From Candidatus Daviesbacteria bacterium GW2011_GWA2_42_7 (lineage in GTDB: Bacteria; Patescibacteriota; Microgenomatia; Daviesbacterales; UBA10151), in assembly GCA_000997105.1 (NCBI GenBank), contig LCEJ01000066.1, positions 1 to 7,555 on the forward strand: a DNA stretch of 7,555 nucleotides, in the 5' to 3' direction. Every line of letters starts with the position of its first letter. Positions within the stretch are counted from its first letter, which is position 1. Shown one piece after another: positions 1 to 4,078 of the stretch. A program made the position numbers and the translations under genes. The notes beneath the pieces are model-generated. The model was not told the origin of the DNA. It searched no databases and worked only from the letters and a program-made list of their open reading frames with translations.

Positions 1-42
<42 letters not shown>

Positions 43-67
43 ACCATGTCAACCTCTATAAGTCCTC

Positions 68-166
68 TTGCCTTTTTAGAGGAAAACCTTTAAGCATAGC
101 TTGCCTTTTTCTGGCGAAAAAGATAAGGAAACCTTGCCTTTTCTAAGCAGAAAAGGTAGAATCAGC
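68..166 (+). repeat. Three 33-bp-spaced repeats in the rpmH leader, each able to form a hairpin
   Basis: The core TTGCCTTTT(T/C) begins at 68, 101 and 134, an exact spacing of 33 bp. The rest of each unit is diverged but keeps an A-rich block after the core, a TA(A/G) triplet at the same offset (91, 124, 157), and AGC/ACC/AGC at the unit end. Each unit can pair locally: TCCTCT 63-68 with AGAGGA 78-83; CTTTTTC 105-111 with GAAAAAG 116-122 (loop TGGC); CCTTTTCT 137-144 with AGAAAAGG 149-156 (loop AAGC). The last hairpin contains the only purine-rich AAGG upstream of rpmH. This could be a regulatory leader, a triplicated protein-binding site, or an array of promoter-like units. Confidence 0.7.
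134..162 (+). promoter_or_regulatory. Possible rpmH promoter placed for a leaderless mRNA
   Basis: TTGCCT (134-139) and TAGAAT (157-162) are separated by 17 bp. The -10 element matches the consensus at 5 of 6 positions, the -35 at its TTG. A start 7 bases after the -10 falls on the A of the rpmH ATG at 169, so the mRNA would have no 5' leader. No well-spaced Shine-Dalgarno site competes with this: AAGG at 153-156 is 12 bases from the ATG. The site coincides with the third 33-bp repeat. Seen as a pattern only. Confidence 0.35.
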
Positions 167-168
167 AC

Positions 169-306
169 ATGCCGAAAAGGACATACCAGCCGAAGAAATT
201 AAAAAGAGCCAGAAAACATGGTTTTATGGCGAGAATGGAAACTTCCGATGGCCAGAAGGTTTTAAAAAGGCGCAGGGCTCGCGGCAGAGTTAAACTAACC
301 GTATAG
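169..306 (+). CDS. rpmH: 50S ribosomal protein L34
   Basis: This 45-residue, very basic protein is ribosomal protein L34 of the large subunit, which binds 23S rRNA. It begins MPKRTYQPKKLKRARKHGF and continues with the family's GF-x-x-R-M-x-T-x-x-G-x-x-VL-x-x-RR-x-R-GR pattern up to the C-terminal RGRVKLTV, so it is complete at normal length. The MPKRTYQP opening fixes the start. The TAG stop (304-306) runs into the first dispersed palindrome. The gene opens the conserved rpmH-rnpA-yidD-yidC-khpB block. No strong Shine-Dalgarno site precedes it; the upstream AAGG lies in a perfect 8-bp hairpin that could hide it, or the message may be leaderless. Confidence 0.97.
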   Translation: MPKRTYQPKKLKRARKHGFMARMETSDGQKVLKRRRARGRVKLTV

Positions 307-333
307 ATTCTATCGCTTCGCTCCAGAATGACA
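305..333 (-). repeat. Dispersed palindromic repeat, family A, short copy between rpmH and rnpA
   Basis: Read on the - strand this 29-bp stretch starts TGTCATTCTGGAGCGAAGCG and ends in AGAATCT. It has the shape of the short GTCATTCTG-(A)GCGAAGCG-AGAATC intergenic repeats scattered in many bacterial genomes. Its CCAGAATGACA end (323-333) is the exact reverse complement of 691-701 in the second copy beyond rnpA. ATTCT (308-312 region) and AGAAT can pair across the GCTTCGC centre. The copy fills almost the whole gap between the two genes and leaves rnpA without a visible Shine-Dalgarno site. Confidence 0.75.
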
Positions 334-338
334 ATACC

Positions 339-680
339 ATGCTTCCAAAGAGTCAAAGATTAAACCTTAAAAAAAGCTTTAAGTGGGTAGTTGCCGGGCA
401 AAAACTGGGGGACAATTACTTACAACTTTATATTAGGGCTGGAGAGAATGCCCAGCCTCTTGTAGGAATTGCTACCAGTAAAAACGCTTTTAAAAAAGCT
501 GTCGAGAGGAACCGGGCCAGAAGGTTAGTCTCCGCCGGCTTTGAGGGCCTATACGATAAACTGCCTAATGGTATAAATATAGTAGCTATGCCCCGCTCCG
601 GCGTGTTAGAATTAACATCGGCCGAAGTGACTAAGGTTTTAGAGGGGCTGCTGGTGAAAGGAAAGATTCTGGGCAGCTAA
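339..680 (+). CDS. rnpA: Ribonuclease P protein component
   Basis: This 113-residue basic protein is the protein subunit of RNase P, which helps the RNase P RNA bind and cleave 5' leaders of pre-tRNAs. The N-terminus MLPKSQRLNLKKSFKWV matches the family's MLPK-x-x-RL-x-x-x-x-xF opening. The hallmark RNR motif is at R57-N58-R59 within KKAVERNRARRLV, after the GIATSKN strand (about 43-49). NIVAMPRSGVLELT fits the family's late strand (I-V-x-x-A/M-R-x-G). Length is normal. It follows rpmH, its usual partner. Start chosen from the MLPK opening; no Shine-Dalgarno site is seen, and the gap before it is a dispersed palindrome. Inverted copies of that palindrome sit on both sides of the gene. Confidence 0.95.
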   Translation: MLPKSQRLNLKKSFKWVVAGQKLGDNYLQLYIRAGENAQPLVGIATSKNAFKKAVERNRARRLVSAGFEGLYDKLPNGINIVAMPRSGVLELTSAEVTKVLEGLLVKGKILGS

Positions 681-690
681 AATAGTGCGC

Positions 691-768
691 TGTCATTCTG
701 GTAAGTGAACGAAGCGAACGCATCCAGAATCTGTCTTAAGAATAGATCCTGGACAAGCCAGGATGACA
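691..768 (+). repeat. Dispersed palindromic repeat, family A, long copy between rnpA and yidD
   Basis: The 78-bp element is bounded by TGTCATTCTGG (691-701) and CCAGGATGACA (758-768), inverted repeats matching at 10 of 11 positions. Inside are two further hairpins: ATTCTGG (695-701) with CCAGAAT (724-730), and ATCCTGG (746-752) with CCAGGAT (758-764). It can therefore fold as one long stem or two adjacent ones. GAACGAAGCGAACG at the centre resembles the core of the short copy at 305-333. It has the look of a miniature non-autonomous element. Its right end supplies the only AGGA-like sequence before yidD (start 778). Confidence 0.8.
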
Positions 769-777
769 TACTAAGAA

Positions 778-978
778 ATGAAATTATTAATACTATCTTT
801 ACTTGATTTTTATTCCCAAGTGCTCTCTTTTGATAAGGGGTTGCTTTCCTTTCTTGCTCCGGGTGGGGCTTGCAGGCAGGAGCCCACCTGCTCGGTGTAT
901 ACTTTACAAATGGTAGAAAAATATGGTGTAGTAAGAGGACTCTATTTAGGGGGTAAAAGGATACTTTCATGCAGATAA
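778..978 (+). CDS. yidD: Membrane protein insertion efficiency factor YidD
   Basis: This 66-residue protein belongs to the YidD family (UPF0161), a small membrane-associated factor that assists YidC-dependent insertion. It has the hydrophobic, amphipathic N-terminus (about 1-27) and the diagnostic CRQEPTCSVYT motif with C32 and C38 (family C-R-x-x-P-T-C-S-x-Y). A helix and G-L-x-L-G-x-KRIL-x-C follow. It ends at SCR, where most family members continue with a roughly 10-residue HP...GG-x-DPVP tail, so the C-terminus looks clipped. The last 10 bases overlap the start of yidC, implying translational coupling. The dispersed repeat ending at 768 lies just before the start codon. Confidence 0.94.
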   Translation: MKLLILSLLDFYSQVLSFDKGLLSFLAPGGACRQEPTCSVYTLQMVEKYGVVRGLYLGGKRILSCR

Positions 979-1703
979 TCGGAGATTTATTTAACACGTT
1001 ACTTTTCCGCCCGATTGTGACCCTTCTGGTTTTAATTTACCAGGGGCTTTCTTCGCTGGGGTTACCGGGGGCTTTTGGCTTTACTATCATCATCCTAACT
1101 GTTGCCATAAGACTTTTAGTTTGGCCCTTTATGAGCAAGCAGTTAAAAAGTGCCAAGAAGATGGCAGAATTAAAGCCTCACCTTGACACACTAAAAGAAA
1201 AGCATAAGGGTGACAAACAAGCGCTCGCTTCCGCTCAGATGGCTTTATACAAAGAGCATGGGGTAAACCCGGCCGGAGGGTGTTTGCCGACCCTAATCCA
1301 GATCCCCATTATTATTGCACTTTACCAAACTATATTTGCTTTCTTTGGAAACGGGCAAGGGTTAGAAAATATCAATAAGGCTATCTATTTTCCAAACCTG
1401 CAGCTTTCCGCCTCCCCTAACCTTAATTTTTTCGGTATTAATTTAGCTGCCAAGCCTGCCGATTTTGGAAGTTTGGGTGTGGCGGTTTTATTGATACCGG
1501 ACATGGCAGATTCAATGTCGGCAGTCCAGGGGCAGATGATGTATATGATGCCTCTCATGATCGGTTACTTTGCTTTCCAGTTCCCAATTGGTTTGGCGTT
1601 ATATTGGAATGTATTTACAATCCTTGGCATAATCCAGCAATATCTTCTCTCAGGTTGGGGTGGGATAGAAGGTTGGGTCAAAGTTCTCCAACCCAAGCAT
1701 TGA
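969..1703 (+). CDS. yidC: YidC/Oxa1 family membrane protein insertase
   Basis: This 244-residue polytopic protein is a YidC/Oxa1-type insertase, which inserts and folds membrane proteins with or without SecYEG. Like Gram-positive and CPR forms, it lacks the large periplasmic domain. In order: a first membrane segment containing TIIILTVAIRLLVWPF with R48, the expected groove arginine; a basic cytoplasmic hairpin (about 55-95); the signature LYKEHGVNPAGGCLPTLIQIPI and second segment; a short loop with FFGINLA; a weak third segment; then MMYMMPLMIGYFAFQFPIGLALYW and a last helix ending IIQQY. The third segment (about 168-177) is only some ten residues before DMADSMSAVQ, and this region is shorter than usual. 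AAAAGG (955-960) gives a good ribosome site 8 bases before the ATG, inside yidD. Confidence 0.95.
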   Translation: MQIIGDLFNTLLFRPIVTLLVLIYQGLSSLGLPGAFGFTIIILTVAIRLLVWPFMSKQLKSAKKMAELKPHLDTLKEKHKGDKQALASAQMALYKEHGVNPAGGCLPTLIQIPIIIALYQTIFAFFGNGQGLENINKAIYFPNLQLSASPNLNFFGINLAAKPADFGSLGVAVLLIPDMADSMSAVQGQMMYMMPLMIGYFAFQFPIGLALYWNVFTILGIIQQYLLSGWGGIEGWVKVLQPKH

Positions 1704-1744
1704 CTCAGGCTCCATCCTTGCCTTATACTTACCAGGTTAGTTAT

Positions 1745-1791
1745 GGGTTCGCGGTTTGTGGTTCATAGAAAAATCCATGAACAATGAACTA
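1745..1791 (-). repeat. Dispersed repeat, family B, copy between yidC and khpB
   Basis: The 47-bp stretch is rich in GAAC/GTTC motifs and contains an imperfect palindrome, GTTCATAG (1761-1768) against CATGAAC (1776-1782), followed by ATGAAC again. Its reverse complement begins TAGTTCATTGTTCATGGATT. It aligns along almost its full length with the + strand at 3936-3983, differing by a few substitutions and small gaps. The two copies therefore lie in opposite orientation around khpB, the flippase and rnhA. The remaining gap sequence (1704-1744 and 1792-1808) shows nothing I can name; no Shine-Dalgarno site is seen before khpB. Confidence 0.75.
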
Positions 1792-1808
1792 AAAACAACG
1801 AACAAATT

Positions 1809-2369
1809 ATGGAAGCAAAAGTTTCCGAAGTTTTAGAAAATATATTAGGGTTGATGGCCTTAGAGGGCAGTTTTGAGGTAACCGAAGGACCGGAGGAGGT
1901 CTTGGTATCTATTGAGACAAATGATGCCGGAAGGCTAATTGGTTTTAAAGGAGAAACCTTGGACGCCCTTCAGTTTCTGGTTAGCCTTATTGCCAACAGG
2001 GAGGCGGGAGAAAATTTCAAAAGAGTGGTTGTTGATGTGGCAGGATGGAGGAAGAGTAAAGAGGGGGATTTAGAAAGAAGGGCCAGGTCTTGGGCAGACG
2101 AAGTTTTAGAGTCCGGTAAAGAGATAGAGCTTGATCCTATGCCTTCCTGGCAAAGAAGGATTGTACATATGGTTGTCTCAGATGTTGAAGGTGTGGAATC
2201 GGAAAGCCTAGGTGAAGGCCGTGAAAGACATTTAGTTATTAAACCCGCCCAAATTTTGCCAAGCAAAATTGGTTCGGGTAAACCTGCCGAGAAAAAGATC
2301 GCTGCTAAAAAGAAAGCCCCTAAAGCTGAGCGTGCAAAAGCTCCGGCCAGTTCCCCAGAAGAAGCTTGA
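1809..2369 (+). CDS. khpB: KH/R3H RNA-binding protein KhpB (Jag/EloR type)
   Basis: This 186-residue cytoplasmic RNA-binding protein is of the Jag/KhpB family, linked in other bacteria to post-transcriptional control of cell elongation. The first ~75 residues form a type II KH-like domain with the GxxG loop in GRLIGFKGETLDALQFL (G45-F-K-G48), followed by KRVVVDVAGWR. The R3H domain (about 85-146) has R116-x-x-x-H120 in SWQRRIVHMVV and ends in RERHLVIKP. The tail (about 150-186) is Lys/Ala/Pro-rich and probably disordered. The N-terminal Jag_N domain of longer homologues is absent. Placement directly after yidC is the usual one. The gene ends in TGA; a small 5-bp hairpin over the stop lacks a U-tract. 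Confidence 0.93.
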   Translation: MEAKVSEVLENILGLMALEGSFEVTEGPEEVLVSIETNDAGRLIGFKGETLDALQFLVSLIANREAGENFKRVVVDVAGWRKSKEGDLERRARSWADEVLESGKEIELDPMPSWQRRIVHMVVSDVEGVESESLGEGRERHLVIKPAQILPSKIGSGKPAEKKIAAKKKAPKAERAKAPASSPEEA

Positions 2370-2402
2370 GCTAAGCTGCTATTTAATCTAGACTAAGGTT
2401 TA

Positions 2403-3641
2403 GTGAATACACTCCTTAAGGTTTCCCAGCAGACGGTTTGGCAGTTAGTTGGAAAAGCCACCACCTCCCTCTCAACAATTATTATCCTTGGTTTGGTTAG
2501 TAGGAGTTTTGGTGAAGAAGGGACAGGAGTTCTAACTTTAGCCCTCACCTTCATTGGTTTCTTTGTTTTAGCTGTAGACTTTGGACTAAATGCACATGTC
2601 CTCCCCCGCTTTTTAGGTAAGGATTTTTCGTTGGAATGGCAAAAACTGTTTGGCTTAAGGCTTCTTTTGGCACTGGTTGTAACTACCTTGGCGGTCATAG
2701 CCATCCTTTTTTGGCCAATTCAGCCGGTCTTTAAATATACGGCCCTGTTAGGCTTGGTAGCGATTTTGGAGTCGGCTGTTTTTTCTACTGCGATGGCTGT
2801 TTTTCAAAGCAAGCTCCGCTATGACCTGTCGGTATTTTCAATAATACTTGGGACATTAGTTACTTTAGGATTGGTTTTTCTTTTAGTGAGAGGCAATGCC
2901 CCTGTTCCTATGTTGATGCTGGGTTACAGTGCGGGTTGGATTACGGCCGGTATACTGGCGATAGTCTTTGTAAGACGTTATATTAAGGTTTTGCTTCCTA
3001 TTTTTGATTTAGGGTATATCAAAAATATTATTCAAAACTGCTGGCCAATTTCTTTGACTCTTGTTTTAAACATTGTTTATTTCCGGCTCGATGCTTTTAT
3101 CCTCTCCTTTTATAAAGGTTTTACAGAAGTCGGTATTTATAACCTGTCATATCAGGTGTTCCAATCCCTTTTGGTTTTACCGACATTTATTATGAATGGG
3201 CTTTACCCTTTAATGCTAAAAGATTTTACCGTAAATAAAACCAGTTTTGTACCCAACATTACCAAGGCATGTTTTTTAATGTTAGGTATTGCCGTTTTGG
3301 GCGCAGGGCTTACATTCTTTCTTTCACCGTTTGTAGTAAGCCTTATTACAGGCGGTGAAGGCTTTATTGGGTCGGTAGAATCCCTCCGGGTACTCTCTTT
3401 TGGGTTCCCGGCTTTCTTTATTTCCTCGGTTTTAATGTGGGCGCTTATAACGATGCGCAAGTATAAGACGATGCTTCTAATCTATATGGCAGGGCTTATC
3501 GTAAATATATTACTTAACCTGACTTTTATACCCAAGTATTCTTATTTTGCCTCAGCCTGGATTACAGGTATAACCGAGTACTTGATTTTAATTTTACAGC
3601 TGATCATACTTATACCATTGCTTAAACAATGGAAAAGATAA
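2403..3641 (+). CDS. Oligosaccharide flippase family (Wzx-like) membrane protein
   Basis: This 412-residue, very hydrophobic protein with roughly a dozen predicted membrane helices belongs to the polysaccharide-export MOP superfamily (Polysacc_synt/Wzx group). Members flip lipid-linked sugars across the cytoplasmic membrane. Supporting segments are the amphipathic N-terminus (SQQTVWQLVGKATTS), the early LGLVSRSFGEEGTGVLTLA, the diagnostic mid-protein YFRLDAFILSFYKG with EVGIYNLSYQV (about 223-250), and a C-terminal FIPKYSYFASAWITGITEY. The start is GTG: an in-frame TAA lies at 2394-2396, and TAAGG (2394-2398) sits 4 bases upstream. The 3' end overlaps the start of the rnhA remnant by 13 bases. 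The sugar substrate cannot be told; the nearby epimerase-DUF4012 gene supports a cell-surface polysaccharide role. Confidence 0.9.
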   Translation: MNTLLKVSQQTVWQLVGKATTSLSTIIILGLVSRSFGEEGTGVLTLALTFIGFFVLAVDFGLNAHVLPRFLGKDFSLEWQKLFGLRLLLALVVTTLAVIAILFWPIQPVFKYTALLGLVAILESAVFSTAMAVFQSKLRYDLSVFSIILGTLVTLGLVFLLVRGNAPVPMLMLGYSAGWITAGILAIVFVRRYIKVLLPIFDLGYIKNIIQNCWPISLTLVLNIVYFRLDAFILSFYKGFTEVGIYNLSYQVFQSLLVLPTFIMNGLYPLMLKDFTVNKTSFVPNITKACFLMLGIAVLGAGLTFFLSPFVVSLITGGEGFIGSVESLRVLSFGFPAFFISSVLMWALITMRKYKTMLLIYMAGLIVNILLNLTFIPKYSYFASAWITGITEYLILILQLIILIPLLKQWKR

Positions 3642-3935
3642 TTATTAACACTGATGGGGCGGCAAGGGGTAATCCGGGGCCTGCTGCAGCCAGTTTTGTT
3701 ATCCGTAAGGGTAGTGGAGAAGTGCTGGCGAAGGAAGGGGTTTTATTGGGGGAGACAACTAATAATGTGGCCGAGTACATGGCGGTAAAGATTGCTTTTG
3801 ATAAGATTGTGCAGGATTTTTCCGGGATTTTACCGGCTTTCAGATTATGGCCTTGAAGTTTACCGCCATATTCCGCGGACGGAAAATTATCAGGCCGACA
3901 TGCTGGCCAACCTGGCCCTCGATGAGAGTAGTTAA
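3629..3935 (+). pseudogene. rnhA: Ribonuclease HI, internally deleted and frameshifted
   Basis: RNase HI cleaves the RNA of RNA-DNA hybrids. The first frame (3629-3856, 75 codons) opens with the family's TDGAARGNPGPAAASFVI (D9) and GETTNNVAEY (E49). It then runs through VQDFSGILPAF and hits a TGA at 3854. The family's C-terminus resumes in another frame from about 3840: SDYGLEVYRHIPRTEN, then ADMLANLALDESS, stop TAA 3933-3935. One surplus base, or two missing, in the CTTTC at 3837-3841 would join the frames. Even when joined, the protein is only about 100 residues. Some 35-40 residues are missing after AFDKI, including the strand with the third catalytic Asp (the DS motif). The His and last Asp survive (CAT 3867, GAC 3897). 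It overlaps the flippase 3' end. Sequencing or assembly error is an alternative. Confidence 0.85.
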
Positions 3936-3983
3936 TAGCTCATTGTTCATAGATTTTCTACCATGAACTACAAACCCCCAACC
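3936..3983 (+). repeat. Dispersed repeat, family B, copy after rnhA
   Basis: The 48-bp stretch starts TAGCTCATTGTTCATAGATT immediately after the TAA of the rnhA remnant and continues with ATGAACTACAAACC. It matches the reverse complement of 1745-1791 along nearly its whole length. GTTCATAG and CATGAAC form an imperfect internal palindrome, as in the other copy. It lies between the decayed gene and a good promoter candidate. The rest of the gap to 4078 is AT-rich and holds that promoter. Confidence 0.75.
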
Positions 3984-4012
3984 TTGAACTAGTTGTATAC
4001 CTTTACTCTCTC

Positions 4013-4041
4013 TTGAAATATGAGGCATGTAAAGCTAATAT
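4013..4041 (+). promoter_or_regulatory. Candidate sigma-70-type promoter for the epimerase-DUF4012 gene
   Basis: TTGAAA (4013-4018) matches the -35 consensus at 5 of 6 positions. TAATAT (4036-4041) matches the -10 consensus at 4 of 6, and the spacer is exactly 17 bp. Transcription would start near 4048, giving a leader of about 30 bases before the ATG at 4079. GGAAGAGG (4047-4054) is too far from the start codon to act as an ordinary ribosome site. This would separate the fusion gene from the upstream flippase/rnhA unit. Pattern evidence only. Confidence 0.45.
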
Positions 4042-4078
4042 GACGTGGAAGAGGCATATAAATAGCATTTAAAATAAT

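Noticed and set aside
46..93. A 15-codon frame (ATG at 46, TAA at 91-93) between the TAC tract and rpmH, possibly a leader peptide
   Set aside because: It is very short, has no ribosome site, overlaps the first 33-bp repeat and has no recognisable sequence.
677..997. A 106-codon frame on the - strand across yidD
   Set aside because: It is antisense to the clear yidD gene and the 78-bp repeat, and shows no family-like sequence.
2363..2377. AGCTT/AAGCT hairpin over the khpB stop as a terminator
   Set aside because: Only 5 bp of stem and no U-tract follow; too weak to call.
3854..3856. The in-frame TGA in rnhA read as a sense codon (alternative genetic code)
   Set aside because: Reading through does not enter the frame of the conserved C-terminus, and TGA ends three other genes at natural protein ends.
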